A stretch of DNA of 64,000 nucleotides from Crossiella equi (GTDB lineage Bacteria; Actinomycetota; Actinomycetes; Mycobacteriales; Pseudonocardiaceae): NCBI RefSeq assembly GCF_017876755.1, contig NZ_JAGIOO010000001.1:5193786-5257785 (forward strand), read 5' to 3'. Shown here piece after piece: positions 1-8,798 of this stretch. Within the stretch, counting starts at the first letter, position 1. Each line of letters starts with the position of its first letter. The position numbers and the translations under genes were made by a program. The notes below the pieces were generated by a model that saw nothing but the letters and a program-made list of their open reading frames with translations, had not been told where the DNA came from and made no database searches.

Positions 1-1
1 C

Positions 2-709
2 CCGCACCTGGACCGCCTGGCCCGGTCCGCGCACATGCTGGAACTGCCCGAGCCCTCCACCGAGCAGTGGGAGCACGCCACCAAGGCCGTCATCGACGCC
101 TGGGACTGGGCGGCCAAGCCGGAGATGGCGCTCAAGCTCGTCTACAGCCGGGGCCCGGAGTTCGGCGAGGGCACCACCTCCTACGCCATGGGCCTGGAGA
201 TCGGCCAGAAGGTCGTCCAGCGCCGCACCGACGGCGTCGCCGCCCTCACCCTGGCCCGGGGTTTCGACCCGGCCGAGGCCGAGCGCTCGCCGTGGCTGCT
301 GCTCGGCTCGAAGTCGCTGTCCTACGCGGTGAACATGGCCGCGATCCGGTACGCCGAGGCCAACGGCGCGGACGAGGTGGTCTTCACCGCCAGTGACGGC
401 AGCGTGCTGGAGGGCCCGACGGCCAACGTCGTGGTGGCCAACGGCCGCACCCTGCGCACCACCCCGCCGGTGATCGGCATCCTGCCCGGCACCACGCAGG
501 CCGCCCTGTTCCGCGCGGCGGAGAAGGCGGGCTGGCAGACGGTGATCGAGCCGATCCAGGCCGAGGAGCTGCTCACCGCGGACGGCGTCTGGTTCCTCTC
601 CAGCGTCCGCCGGGTCACCCAGGTGCGCTCGATCGACGGCAAGGCCATCGCGGCCAGCCCGGAGCTGCACGCGGAGCTGACCGACCTGTACGAGTCGAAC
701 TACCGCTGA
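2..709 (+). CDS. pabC: aminodeoxychorismate lyase-like PLP enzyme, 5' end cut by window
   Basis: Class IV PLP-dependent aminotransferase-fold enzyme, most likely 4-amino-4-deoxychorismate lyase, which releases p-aminobenzoate for folate synthesis in the cytoplasm. The frame is open from base 2 and the first visible residues read H-L-D-R-L, the usual motif near residue 40 of the family, so only a short N-terminus is missing. The PLP lysine is in GSKSLSY at about residue 104 of the visible part, followed by the conserved EGPTANV loop and the PPVIGILPGTT segment. It matches Rv0812 in a conserved gene order. A branched-chain or D-amino-acid aminotransferase role is possible, because these subfamilies are hard to separate by eye. 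It meets the next gene tail to tail with a 10-base overlap. Confidence 0.82.
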   Translation, partial: PHLDRLARSAHMLELPEPSTEQWEHATKAVIDAWDWAAKPEMALKLVYSRGPEFGEGTTSYAMGLEIGQKVVQRRTDGVAALTLARGFDPAEAERSPWLLLGSKSLSYAVNMAAIRYAEANGADEVVFTASDGSVLEGPTANVVVANGRTLRTTPPVIGILPGTTQAALFRAAEKAGWQTVIEPIQAEELLTADGVWFLSSVRRVTQVRSIDGKAIAASPELHAELTDLYESNYR

Positions 710-1305
710 CGCTCGAAGCGCACCCGGTCACCGGGGGCGAGCAGTGCGGGCGGGTCGCGGTCGACGTCGAACAGCGTCACCGCGGTCCGCCCGATCAGGC
801 GCCAGCCGCCGGGCGAGGAGCGCGGGTAGGCCCCGGTGTACTCCCCGGCGATGCCCACCGAGCCCGCGGGCACGGCCTCGCGCGGGGACTCCAGGCGGGG
901 CTGGCGCAGTGCCTCGGGCAGGCCGGTGAGGTAGCCGAAGCCGGGCGCGAACCCGCAGAAGGCCACGGTGTACTCGGCGCCGGTGTGCAGCTCGACCACC
1001 TCGGCGGTGCTCAGCCCGGCCGTGCGGGCCACCAGGTCCAGGTCCGGGCCGTCGTAGGCCACCGGCAGCACCACGTCCCGGCCCACGCGCGGCGGCGTGG
1101 CCTGGTGCACGGAGGCCAGCACGGCGCGCACCGGGTCCAGCGAGGCCCCCGGCCGCACCTCGACCAGCACCGTGCGCGCGGCGGGCACCAGCTCGACCAG
1201 GTCAGGCAGGTCGGCGGCGCTCAGCGCGGCGTGCACGGCCTGCACGGTGGCCGCCGAGTCGAGCTCGACGAGCACCGCGCGGGCACCCGCACGCAGCAGG
1301 CGCAT
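700..1305 (-). CDS. pxpB: 5-oxoprolinase subunit PxpB / KipI family protein
   Basis: A protein of 201 residues of the KipI / allophanate hydrolase subunit 1 family. With PxpA and PxpC these proteins make an ATP-dependent 5-oxoprolinase. The diagnostic segment CGFAPGFGYLTGLP lies in the C-terminal half, followed by the proline-rich P-R-x-x-P-R run and the GEYTGAYP stretch. The usual partner PxpC (KipA) is not next to it, so the gene may work with partners elsewhere or have another role. Its ATG directly abuts the stop codon of the upstream nitrobindin gene (TGA-ATG), which suggests translational coupling within one transcript. Confidence 0.8.
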   Translation of the reverse strand: MRLLRAGARAVLVELDSAATVQAVHAALSAADLPDLVELVPAARTVLVEVRPGASLDPVRAVLASVHQATPPRVGRDVVLPVAYDGPDLDLVARTAGLSTAEVVELHTGAEYTVAFCGFAPGFGYLTGLPEALRQPRLESPREAVPAGSVGIAGEYTGAYPRSSPGGWRLIGRTAVTLFDVDRDPPALLAPGDRVRFERQR

Positions 1306-1947
1306 TCAGCCGACGATGCGCTGGAGCCGGGCCGACAGGTGCGGCTGCATGTCCTGGCCGACCATGGCGCGCTCGTCCACGTAGGCCAGGTCGCCGCCCT
1401 CGACGATGCCGTACAGCCGCTGGCTCGCGGTGACCTCCTTGGCACCCTCGGTCCGCACGACGGCGTCCGTGGCGATCTCCCAGGAGGTCTGGTTGCGCGG
1501 CTTGCCGTAGTACATCTCGAGGATGCCGCTCTGGTGGGCGAGCAGGACCTCGATGGTGTCGTCGGCCTGGATCCGCCACCAGCCGACCTCGCGGGCGGCC
1601 GGGCGCAGGACGGAGCCGTCGGCGTTCAGCAGCCACGAGCGGGACTCGTAGTGCAGGAACGGGCGGCCGTCGTGCGCGAAGGTGATCTGCTGGCCGAAGC
1701 GCTGCGGTTCGCCGTCCAGGGTGCTGTAGTCCACGACGCCCTCGCCGCGCCACACGCCCACCAGGGGCAGCAGCGCGAGCAGCTGGTCGTTCAGCTCCGG
1801 ACCGAGCCGCAGGTTCGCCGTGTCGGCGGGCACCGGCAGGTCGTCAAACTGCGGCAGGTTGAGACCACGGGTCAGCGCGGCGCGCTGCTCCGCGGCCTGG
1901 ATGGCGGCGTCACCGCTGCCGGGCTGGGGTGAGTTCGGGTCCGTCAT
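1306..1947 (-). CDS. nitrobindin-family heme-binding beta-barrel protein
   Basis: Nitrobindin (UPF0678 / THAP4-like) protein of 213 residues. Family members form a ten-stranded beta barrel that binds ferric heme and isomerises peroxynitrite to nitrate. The signature G-x-W-x-G-x-G is present as GVWRGEG around residue 67, and the GxLExYYGKP and W-E-I-A-T-D stretches also fit. It corresponds to Rv0813c in the same genomic context. The N-terminal 25 residues are low in conservation and probably disordered. It lies between a tiny membrane peptide gene (3-base gap) and pxpB (no gap), so the three appear co-transcribed. Heme binding is inferred from the family. Confidence 0.85.
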   Translation of the reverse strand: MTDPNSPQPGSGDAAIQAAEQRAALTRGLNLPQFDDLPVPADTANLRLGPELNDQLLALLPLVGVWRGEGVVDYSTLDGEPQRFGQQITFAHDGRPFLHYESRSWLLNADGSVLRPAAREVGWWRIQADDTIEVLLAHQSGILEMYYGKPRNQTSWEIATDAVVRTEGAKEVTASQRLYGIVEGGDLAYVDERAMVGQDMQPHLSARLQRIVG

Positions 1948-1950
1948 GGG

Positions 1951-2049
1951 TCAGCGCTGGTCGGAGTACAGCCGGTACACCACGTATCCGGCGAACCACA
2001 TGATCACCAGGCTGGCCGCCACGAGCAGGCCGGTGAAGAAGATTTCCAC
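1951..2049 (-). CDS. small single-pass membrane peptide
   Basis: A 32-codon gene starting at GTG. Residues 3-26 form one hydrophobic helix (FFTGLLVAASLVIMWFAGYV), followed by a short basic tail ending Y-S-D-Q-R. It stops three bases before the nitrobindin start codon, which argues for a real, co-translated gene. I do not recognise a named family, and function is unknown. The same frame is open further upstream, but that part is Pro/Arg-rich and looks like non-coding shadow, so the short GTG start is preferred. Confidence 0.5.
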   Translation of the reverse strand: MEIFFTGLLVAASLVIMWFAGYVVYRLYSDQR

Positions 2050-2113
2050 AGCGAGGCAGCATAACGGCCAGGGCGGCCGGGCACCTGCCCAGCCGCCCCG
2101 GTGGTGACGAGGA

Positions 2114-2731
2114 TCAACAGCCCCAGTAGCCGCGGATGGAGACCACGTCGCCCAGCGCCTTCCAGGTCTTGGCCCCGACGATGCCGCTGTCATTGATGCC
2201 GACCTCGCGCTGGAACTTCTTCACCACGTCCACGAGCTGGCCCTCGTAGTAGCCGTCCCGGCCGCCCTGCCACTCCCAACCGCCGGTGGCGCGGCCCGCG
2301 GTGTCGAACAGCTGGTTCACCGCGTCCGGGGTGTGGTCACCCGGGTGGAGCTGCTGGCCCGCCGGGTAGAGGTTCTCGGTGCGGTACTTCGGAAGGACGC
2401 CCACCAGCTTCTGCCAGGTCGTGCTGCCGACGGTGCCGCTGTCGTTGATGCCGTGCTTGCGCTGGAAGTCCTTCACGGCGGTCAACGTGTTGTCGGCGTA
2501 GAGCCCGGTGCCGGTGAGCGGGTAGCCGAGCTCCTTGAGCCGGAGCTGCATGCCCTTCACCTCGGGACCCCGGTCGCCCGGGTTCACCTGCGGCAGGGTC
2601 GCCGCGTAGGCGGCGGAGCTCTCCGGGCTGGAACAGGCCGAGGCCTGCTCGGCACCTGCCGTGGACGAAAGGCCGATGGTGGTCAGAGCCAGCATTGCCA
2701 GAACCATTCCGCGTGCAGCCCACTTGCGCAT
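2114..2731 (-). CDS. secreted protein with two peptidoglycan-binding domains
   Basis: Secreted protein of 205 residues. It has an N-terminal signal peptide (basic start, hydrophobic core, cleavage near the AGA at residues 25-27) and two PG_binding_1 repeats at about residues 50-115 and 125-200. Each repeat carries the typical pattern VKxFQRxxGINDSGxVGxxTW: first at the VKDFQRKHGINDSG stretch, again at VKKFQREVGINDSG. No catalytic domain is present, so it probably only binds cell-wall glycan or acts as an inhibitor or adaptor. It is monocistronic, with its own upstream region of about 260 bases. Confidence 0.82.
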   Translation of the reverse strand: MRKWAARGMVLAMLALTTIGLSSTAGAEQASACSSPESSAAYAATLPQVNPGDRGPEVKGMQLRLKELGYPLTGTGLYADNTLTAVKDFQRKHGINDSGTVGSTTWQKLVGVLPKYRTENLYPAGQQLHPGDHTPDAVNQLFDTAGRATGGWEWQGGRDGYYEGQLVDVVKKFQREVGINDSGIVGAKTWKALGDVVSIRGYWGC

Positions 2732-2855
2732 GACAAATCCCCCAAAGAATGAGTGAGTGTGAATTCCCCTGTTGTCGCAGCTCGGTCAAGCTGCGGTGTT
2801 GTCCCAGCCAGCACTCATGACGTGTTGCCCCCAGGTGTAGCTACCCCCATGCGTT

Positions 2856-2873
2856 CCCGGGCTTTTGCCCGGG
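2856..2873. repeat. GC-rich hairpin upstream of the peptidoglycan-binding gene
   Basis: A perfect 7-bp inverted repeat (cccgggc / gcccggg) with a TTTT loop lies about 125 bases upstream of the peptidoglycan-binding protein start. It could be a regulator site or a small terminator. No promoter boxes could be assigned with confidence around it. Confidence 0.4.
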
Positions 2874-2929
2874 GCGCTGACGTCATGAACACGCTTGGTC
2901 GAGGAATCCGGTTGCCTTGGGGTGGGCAT

Positions 2930-2976
2930 AAAAAAGTGGTCCCGATCACGCCATTTCTGGCGCAACCGGGACCACT
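2930..2976 (-). terminator. rho-independent terminator of the sulfur operon
   Basis: Read on the minus strand, AGTGGTCCCG pairs with CGGGACCACT around an inner GCGCCA/TGGCGT helix, followed directly by a run of six T residues. It lies 15 bases after the stop codon of the SseC-like gene and closes the DUF4395-cysA-sseC transcript. Confidence 0.9.
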
Positions 2977-2990
2977 CGTGGAGCGTCTTT

Positions 2991-3299
2991 CTAGACCACC
3001 GCGACCTCAAGGCTGTGCAGCCCGGGGCCGTCCGCGCGCACCTCGGCCTGGCCGGTGCCGGTGCGGTGCAGCGCCCGCACGGTCCAGTCGCCGGGGGCGG
3101 CGAAGAAGCGGAAGTCGCCCTCGGGGGAGGAGACGACCTCGGCGGTGAACTCGCCGGAGGAGTCGAGCAGGCGCACGAAGGCGCCGCCGACCGGGGAGCC
3201 GGAGCTGATGACCTTGCCGGTCAGCACGATCTCCTTGCCCGCGTCGATGTTGGCGGGCAGGGTCGCACCCTGCACGGGCGCGCCGCAGCTGTCACTCAT
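2991..3299 (-). CDS. sseC: DUF1416 protein, SseC family (sulfur metabolism)
   Basis: A 102-residue DUF1416 protein, the SseC family of actinobacteria, almost always encoded directly after a rhodanese. It starts at ATG with the sequence MSDSCGAPVQG, containing a conserved N-terminal Cys-Gly pair. It then has a carboxypeptidase-regulatory-like beta-sandwich pattern (VLTGKVISSGSPVGGAFVRL, then the GDFRFFAAPG and WTVRALH strands). The start lies 11 bases after the cysA stop, so the two are co-transcribed. The biochemical role is unknown. A link to thiosulfate sulfurtransferase function is inferred from constant neighbourhood (Rv0814c next to Rv0815c). Confidence 0.85.
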   Translation of the reverse strand: MSDSCGAPVQGATLPANIDAGKEIVLTGKVISSGSPVGGAFVRLLDSSGEFTAEVVSSPEGDFRFFAAPGDWTVRALHRTGTGQAEVRADGPGLHSLEVAVV

Positions 3300-3310
3300 G
3301 GTCGTCTCCC

Positions 3311-4150
<840 letters not shown>

Positions 4151-4196
4151 CTGACGCGGCTCCTCTGTATCTCTGCTTTGGCTTGCTGTGGACGAA

Positions 4197-4628
4197 CTAG
4201 GTGCTCTTCGCCGGGGCGAACCGGCGGATCAGCAGGTACATCTCGCAGCCCAGGCACAGGCCGAACGCGGCGTTCAGCAGGGCGGCCACGAGGGCGCCGG
4301 AGGTCGCCACGACCCCGAGCGTGGTCAGCCCGCTCGCGTAGCCGATGGTGCCGACCAGCGCGAAGACGAAACCGACGCCCTGGGCGAACCGGAGCGGCTC
4401 CGGTGCCTCCCGCTCGGAGGTGGGCTTCAGCCGCGGCCGGATCGCCTTGCGGAACAGCTCGCCGTACGGGTTGAGCCGCAAGCCGATGAACGCGCACATG
4501 GCGAAGATGACGGTCTGGGCCGCGAGCAGCTGCCAGACCCCGGTGAGCAGCACGATGACCAGCACGAGGCTGGTCATCCACGCGGTGAACCGGGGACCGC
4601 GAGGGTCAACGGGCACGTCGCCGGGCAT
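4197..4628 (-). CDS. DUF4395 membrane protein, first gene of the sulfur operon
   Basis: A 143-residue integral membrane protein of the DUF4395 family. Four hydrophobic helices are visible (about 15-35, 38-52, 84-105 and 107-130). The family signature is present: an N-P-Y-G turn after helix two and the C-terminal C-L-G-C-E-M-Y motif with two cysteines. DUF4395 proteins sit in thiol or sulfur operons, and a role in sulfur transfer or thiol redox at the membrane is inferred only from this. The start is ATG at 4628 with a perfect AGGAGG seven bases upstream. That SD lies inside a hairpin (4635-4673), so initiation is probably controlled. Confidence 0.85.
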   Translation of the reverse strand: MPGDVPVDPRGPRFTAWMTSLVLVIVLLTGVWQLLAAQTVIFAMCAFIGLRLNPYGELFRKAIRPRLKPTSEREAPEPLRFAQGVGFVFALVGTIGYASGLTTLGVVATSGALVAALLNAAFGLCLGCEMYLLIRRFAPAKST

Positions 4629-4634
4629 GGGGGA

Positions 4635-4673
4635 CCTCCTGACGGTGGGACATGGGATGACGTCCGTCAGAGG
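4635..4673 (-). promoter_or_regulatory. hairpin sequestering the DUF4395 Shine-Dalgarno
   Basis: On the minus strand CCTCTGACGG (4673-4664) can pair with CCGTCAGGAGG (4645-4635) with one bulged G and an 18-base loop. The 3' arm contains the whole AGGAGG of the DUF4395 gene. This would block initiation unless upstream events, such as translation of the leader peptide, alter the fold. Confidence 0.65.
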
Positions 4674-4732
4674 CGGTTATCGGCACATCCGCGCACCGGG
4701 TGCAGCGGGGAAGCCGGACTAATCCGCCTGAG

Positions 4733-4807
4733 TCAGCCGAGGCGACACAGGCTGCTGTCCACGCGGCAGTTGTCCACCGCGCGTCGTTGGGTCAGCAGCA
4801 CGTACAT
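4733..4807 (-). CDS. leaderless cysteine leader peptide (attenuator ORF)
   Basis: A 24-codon gene, ATG to TGA, ending about 105 bases before the DUF4395 start. It contains the L-L-x-x-R-R-A-V-D-x-C-R core typical of actinobacterial 'putative leader peptides', with cysteines at residues 14 and 21. Such short Cys-containing ORFs are known to act as cysteine-responsive attenuators of sulfur operons. A TANNNT -10 box (TAGCCT, 4820-4815) lies seven bases before the ATG, the spacing expected for a leaderless mRNA. The full arrangement here is promoter, peptide, SD hairpin, DUF4395, cysA, sseC, terminator. Regulation by cysteine is inferred and not shown by the sequence itself. Confidence 0.75.
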   Translation of the reverse strand: MYVLLTQRRAVDNCRVDSSLCRLG

Positions 4808-4814
4808 GCCAGCG

Positions 4815-4820
4815 AGGCTA
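4815..4820 (-). promoter_or_regulatory. -10 element for the leaderless sulfur-operon transcript
   Basis: TAGCCT on the minus strand fits TANNNT and is separated from the leader-peptide ATG by exactly seven bases, placing the transcription start at or next to the ATG. No convincing -35 hexamer was seen. Confidence 0.5.
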
Positions 4821-4863
4821 CTCGCGGTGCCCGCTGTTCGGGAGGGGCGTCCACTGGATGGGA

Positions 4864-5289
4864 CTAGCCGAGCAGTGGCCTGAGCGCCGCCAGCAGCTCC
4901 TCGCGCTTGGGCAGTCCCGAGACGCGGAACAGCTCCCGCTCCCGGGCGTCCACGACCAGCGTGGTCGGGGTGCGCAGCACCTTGAGCCGCTCGGCCAGCT
5001 CGGGCCGCTCGGTGATGTCCAGCTCGACGTGCCGCAGCCGCGGCTCCTGCCGGACCACGTCGCTGAGCAGCACCTTCGTGTGGCGGCACGGGGCGCAGAA
5101 GGTGGTGGACAGCTGCACGAGCGTGATCGCGGGGGACTCGGCCAGCACCGCGCGGATCTCCTCGGGCAGCGCGGGTGCCCGCTCGGCGGGCACGGACCTG
5201 CGCACCTTCCCGTTCCGCCACCGGTACAGCAGGCCGAGCGCGGTGGTCAGCGCCACCACGCCCAGCACCACCCACACCTCGGTCGTCAC
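4864..5289 (-). CDS. membrane-anchored thioredoxin-like protein
   Basis: A 141-residue thioredoxin-fold protein with one N-terminal membrane helix (about 4-22, then the basic R-W-R-N-G-K-V-R-R stretch). The thioredoxin domain starts near residue 48. The redox motif is C-A-P-C in STTFCAPCRHTK, and the cis-proline is in LRTPTTLVV. It corresponds to the ThiX/Rv0816c position in mycobacteria. The GTG start overlaps the stop of the LmeA-like gene by four bases (GTGA), so the two are translationally coupled. It probably reduces a thiol at the membrane; topology is not certain from sequence. Confidence 0.82.
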   Translation of the reverse strand: MTTEVWVVLGVVALTTALGLLYRWRNGKVRRSVPAERAPALPEEIRAVLAESPAITLVQLSTTFCAPCRHTKVLLSDVVRQEPRLRHVELDITERPELAERLKVLRTPTTLVVDARERELFRVSGLPKREELLAALRPLLG

Positions 5290-6095
5290 TGGCCACCCCG
5301 GTTCGGCGCGGCCCCGCCGCCCAGCAGCACGTCCTTGGCCCGGCCCTCCACGACCAGCGCGCCCTGCTCGGCGCGCACCGCGGTCGGTACCACGGTGAAC
5401 GGCAGGCCGCCCGGGTTGATGCGGGTGCTGAACGCCCGCCGGATGAGCCGGTCCACCGCGGGCGGCAGCGGCACCTCGCCGGTCTCGTTGCTCACCCGCA
5501 GGCGCTTGGGCGAGACCTCGATCTGGTTGTCCACCAGCGACAGCACGCCGACCACGATGACCGTGGTGCGGGTGCCCGCGATGTCGGTGCTGCCGGTGAG
5601 CTTGACCGGCGCGGTCTTCTCGTCCACCGGCGGCTTGCTGGTGGGCGTGATCAGGTCGCCGTTGGGCTTGCGGTCGTAGAGCTCGTCCAGGTTGGCCGGT
5701 TCGATCTTGAGGTCGTTGACGTTGATCAGCTTGCCGACCTCGCTGGCCATCAGCTTGACCCGGCCGGTGACCTCGTCGATGCGCACGTTCTGCGCCTCGC
5801 CGGACAGCAGCTCCGACAGCGGCGCGCGCACGTGCCGCAGGGTGGCCTCGACCTCGACGTTGTTCAGCTCGGCCACCGGCACCCCGCTGGCCTTGACCTC
5901 GACCTCGCGGTAGTCGCCGACCAGCGCCTGGTAGAGGAAGGGGAAGCCGTTGACGCGGACCGAGGGGTCCTCGCTCAGCTTGAGCTGGGCGCGCAGCCTC
6001 TGGGACACCTGGTACTCCGCGGCGGCGGCCGCACCGAAGTCGGCGGCGACCAGCAGGCCGATGAGCACGACCAGGACGATGGCTAGCTTCTTCAC
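5286..6095 (-). CDS. LmeA-like phospholipid-binding protein (DUF2993)
   Basis: A 269-residue DUF2993 protein. An N-terminal signal or anchor helix (AIVLVVLIGLLVAADFG) is followed by a TULIP-like fold with long amphipathic strands and the conserved VNGFPFL motif around residue 50. In mycobacteria LmeA is a periplasmic phospholipid binder needed for lipomannan maturation. The context equals Rv0817c. The gene overlaps the thioredoxin gene by four bases, so they form a two-gene unit. Lipid binding is inferred from family membership. Confidence 0.8.
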   Translation of the reverse strand: MKKLAIVLVVLIGLLVAADFGAAAAAEYQVSQRLRAQLKLSEDPSVRVNGFPFLYQALVGDYREVEVKASGVPVAELNNVEVEATLRHVRAPLSELLSGEAQNVRIDEVTGRVKLMASEVGKLINVNDLKIEPANLDELYDRKPNGDLITPTSKPPVDEKTAPVKLTGSTDIAGTRTTVIVVGVLSLVDNQIEVSPKRLRVSNETGEVPLPPAVDRLIRRAFSTRINPGGLPFTVVPTAVRAEQGALVVEGRAKDVLLGGGAAPNRGGQ

Positions 6096-6123
6096 GAGGA
6101 CCCGTTCCGCGTCTTGGGGGCAA

Positions 6124-6930
6124 CTACTCCCTGGACGAGGGTAGCCCGCTCGCGGTTGCGCCGACCCAGGCGCGGATCCGGTCGGCCAGCTCCGGGGTGA
6201 GCGCCGACTCGGCGTGCCCCATGCCCTCCTCCAGCCACAGCTGCGAGCCGGGGGCCGCCCGGTGCATGGCCGCGGCCTCGGTGGCCGGGAAGTAGGTGTC
6301 GGCGGTGCCGTGCACGAACAGCAGCGGGGTCGGCGCGATGCGCGGGGCCAGCTCGATCGGCGAGGGGTGCACCTCGGTCCACCGCTCGCCCAGGCGCACG
6401 CGCAGCGCCAGCCGTCCGAAGACCGGGCCGCCGGGCAGCTCCAGCAGCTGGTTCACCCGGCGCATCGCGGGCGTCTCGCGCACCCACCAGCGCGCGGGCG
6501 GGCTGACCGCGACCACCGAGTCCGGGCGGTCCCCGGGCTCGGCGAGTGCCGCTTGGCGTATTGCCACGGACGCACCGAGTGAGCAACCCAAAGAGGAAAC
6601 ATGAATGTAACCGAGGCCCCGGAGATGGCGAATTCCCGCCTCAACGTCGAATCGTTCGGTCAATCCCACACTGGATTTCCCGCCGGAACGGCCGTGCCCG
6701 CGAAGATCGATTCCCAGCACGGTGAACCGGGATGCCAAGCGCCGCAACAACCTTCGCACGTCAGGGCGCCCGGTGTGCTTGGTGAAGCCGTGCGCGACGG
6801 TGATCGCGATCCCGGTGTCCCGCCGTTCGAACAACACGCCGTTCAGGCGTACTCCATCCGAGGTCAGGAGTGTGACTCCGGTTTCCTGCACTGTTGTCAC
6901 AGCTGCCATGCCGAGTATTCTCCCCGTCAT
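6124..6930 (-). CDS. alpha/beta hydrolase
   Basis: A cytoplasmic alpha/beta hydrolase of 268 residues. The nucleophile elbow is G-C-S-L-G with Ser117, the oxyanion region is TVAHGFTKH, the acid is probably the Asp in VHGTADTYFP, and the histidine is in EEGMGHAES. The family acts on carboxylic esters or similar substrates, which cannot be guessed here. Initiation could be at ATG 6930 or at the internal ATG eight codons later. It lies 28 bases upstream of the LmeA-like gene on the same strand and is divergent from glnR, sharing a 77-base promoter region. Confidence 0.78.
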   Translation of the reverse strand: MTGRILGMAAVTTVQETGVTLLTSDGVRLNGVLFERRDTGIAITVAHGFTKHTGRPDVRRLLRRLASRFTVLGIDLRGHGRSGGKSSVGLTERFDVEAGIRHLRGLGYIHVSSLGCSLGASVAIRQAALAEPGDRPDSVVAVSPPARWWVRETPAMRRVNQLLELPGGPVFGRLALRVRLGERWTEVHPSPIELAPRIAPTPLLFVHGTADTYFPATEAAAMHRAAPGSQLWLEEGMGHAESALTPELADRIRAWVGATASGLPSSRE

Positions 6931-7007
6931 CCAGCGGCAATGGCGCCGAAGCCTGACTACGACGCGCGCCCGGTTCGTCCCGGGGAGCGTGGAAAGGAGG
7001 CGGCGCC

Positions 7008-7742
7008 ATGACCAGCGTGGAACTGCTTCTGCTGACCACGGACCGCGACCCGGAGTCCGTGCTCCCGGCTCTCGCCCTGCTGCCGCACCAGGTCCGCCCG
7101 CTCGTGCCCGACGTCTCCGCGCTGCTGGAGGCCGGTCCGCACGACGCCGTCCTGGTGGACGCGCGCACCGACCTGGTCGGCGCCCGCAGCCTGTGCCGCC
7201 TGCTCACCAGCAGCGGTGTGGACGTGCCGGTGATCGCCATCGTGAACGAGGGCGGCCTGGTCGCGGTCAGCGCCGACTGGGGCATCGACGAGATCCTGCT
7301 GCCCGGCGCGGGCCCGGCCGAGGTGGACGCGCGCCTGCGCCTGGTCCGCTCGCGCAAGGCCGCCACGCACCGCGGCAACGACGGCGCACTGGTGCTCGGT
7401 GAGCTGTTCATTGACGACACCACCTACACCGCCCGCCTGCGCGGCCGCCCGCTTGAACTGACCTACAAGGAGTTCGAGCTGCTCAAGTACCTCGCCCAGC
7501 ACGCGGGCCGGGTGTTCACCCGGGCGCAGCTGCTGCAGGAGGTCTGGGGCTACGACTTCTTCGGCGGCACCCGCACGGTCGACGTGCACGTCCGGCGCCT
7601 GCGCGCCAAGCTCGGCCTGGAGCACGAGACCATGATCGGCACCGTGCGCAACGTGGGCTACAAGTTCGTCCGCCCGCCGCGCAACGGCTCGCGCGTGGAG
7701 CTGACCCACGACGAGATCGCCCCGGACTACGTCTCCCACTGA
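7008..7742 (+). CDS. glnR: GlnR-type orphan response regulator of nitrogen metabolism
   Basis: An OmpR-type protein of 244 residues matching actinobacterial GlnR, the global nitrogen regulator. The N-terminal receiver domain is atypical, without the acidic pocket and phosphorylation context of true receivers; Asp51 in VLVDAR is the structural aspartate. The C-terminal winged helix (about 125-225) carries [34 protein letters not shown] and GYKFVRP, nearly invariant in GlnR. An excellent GGAAAGGAGG precedes the ATG. It sits next to mshD, as Rv0818 does next to Rv0819. It binds DNA without a partner kinase in known relatives. Confidence 0.9.
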   Translation: MTSVELLLLTTDRDPESVLPALALLPHQVRPLVPDVSALLEAGPHDAVLVDARTDLVGARSLCRLLTSSGVDVPVIAIVNEGGLVAVSADWGIDEILLPGAGPAEVDARLRLVRSRKAATHRGNDGALVLGELFIDDTTYTARLRGRPLELTYKEFELLKYLAQHAGRVFTRAQLLQEVWGYDFFGGTRTVDVHVRRLRAKLGLEHETMIGTVRNVGYKFVRPPRNGSRVELTHDEIAPDYVSH

Positions 7743-7784
7743 CCCCGGCGCTCCGCTGCCCGCGCAACTACGGTGAGGACCGTG

Positions 7785-8666
7785 GTGCAGATGACGTGGG
7801 CAGCGACGCTGTCCCCTGAGGAAGTCCAGGCCGTGCACGAGCTGGTGGCGGCCGCCGCCGAGGTGGACGGCCGCGCGCCGGTCGGCGAGCACGTGCTGAT
7901 GTCCCTGGGTGGGGAGCACCTGCTCGCCCGCCAGGACAACGGCCAGCTCGGCGGGTACGCCAACCTCGACCGCGACAACGACGGCAACCCCGTGGCCGAG
8001 TTCGCCGTGCACCCCGAGCACCGCCGCAAGGGCCTGGGCCGCGAGCTGGCCGAGTCCCTGGTGGCGCGCGCCGGGCAGGGCCTGCGGGCCTGGGCGCACG
8101 GCGACCACCCGGCCGCCACCCGCATCGCCGACCACCTGGGCTTCCGCCGCGCCCGGGACCTGTGGCGCATGCGCATGACCTTCACCGGCGACCTCCCCGA
8201 CCGCGCCACCCCCGACGGCGTCGACCTGCGCACCTTCCGCCCTGGCCAGGACGAGGAGGCCGTGGTCGCGGTGAACAACCGCGCCTTCTCCTGGCACCCG
8301 GAACAGGGCGGCTGGACCACCGAGGACGTGCTGACCCGCGAGGCCGAGTCCTGGTTCGACGCCAACGGCTTCTTCCTGGCCGAGCGCGACGGCCAGCTGC
8401 TGGGCTTCCACTGGACCAAGGTCCACAGCGCCCGCCCGGACACCGGCGGCGAACCGATCGGCGAGGTCTACGTGGTCGGCGTGGACCCGGCCGCCCAGGG
8501 CGGCGGCCTGGGCCAGGTGCTCACGCTGGCCGGTCTGCGGCACCTCCGGGAGCTGGGCCTGCCCGCGGTGATGCTGTACGTGGAGTCCGACAACACCGCG
8601 GCGATCCGGGTCTACGAGAAGCTGGGCTTCAGCCACTGGGACAGCGACGTCCAGTACTGCGTCTGA
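7785..8666 (+). CDS. mshD: mycothiol synthase
   Basis: Last enzyme of mycothiol synthesis: it acetylates the cysteinyl amine of Cys-GlcN-Ins with acetyl-CoA in the cytoplasm. The protein has two tandem GNAT domains. The first contains FAVHPEHRRKGLGREL, the second VYVVGVDPAAQGGGLGQVLT, and both end in a G-F strand. The length of about 293 residues is normal. I chose the GTG at 7785 because GAGGA lies five bases upstream. GTG 7773 or 7782 and ATG 7791 remain possible. It follows glnR after 42 bases, and Rv0819 has the same neighbourhood. Confidence 0.93.
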   Translation: MQMTWAATLSPEEVQAVHELVAAAAEVDGRAPVGEHVLMSLGGEHLLARQDNGQLGGYANLDRDNDGNPVAEFAVHPEHRRKGLGRELAESLVARAGQGLRAWAHGDHPAATRIADHLGFRRARDLWRMRMTFTGDLPDRATPDGVDLRTFRPGQDEEAVVAVNNRAFSWHPEQGGWTTEDVLTREAESWFDANGFFLAERDGQLLGFHWTKVHSARPDTGGEPIGEVYVVGVDPAAQGGGLGQVLTLAGLRHLRELGLPAVMLYVESDNTAAIRVYEKLGFSHWDSDVQYCV

Positions 8667-8798
8667 CTGGCGCGCTCCGCGCGCGGGTGTTTTCGCTCCA
8701 AGGTCACGCGAACACACAACAGCCACCGACCGGCGGCGCCACACCACGCCCGCACACCGCCACGGCCAGTTCGCGGTCTGGCCGACGCCTCCAACGCC

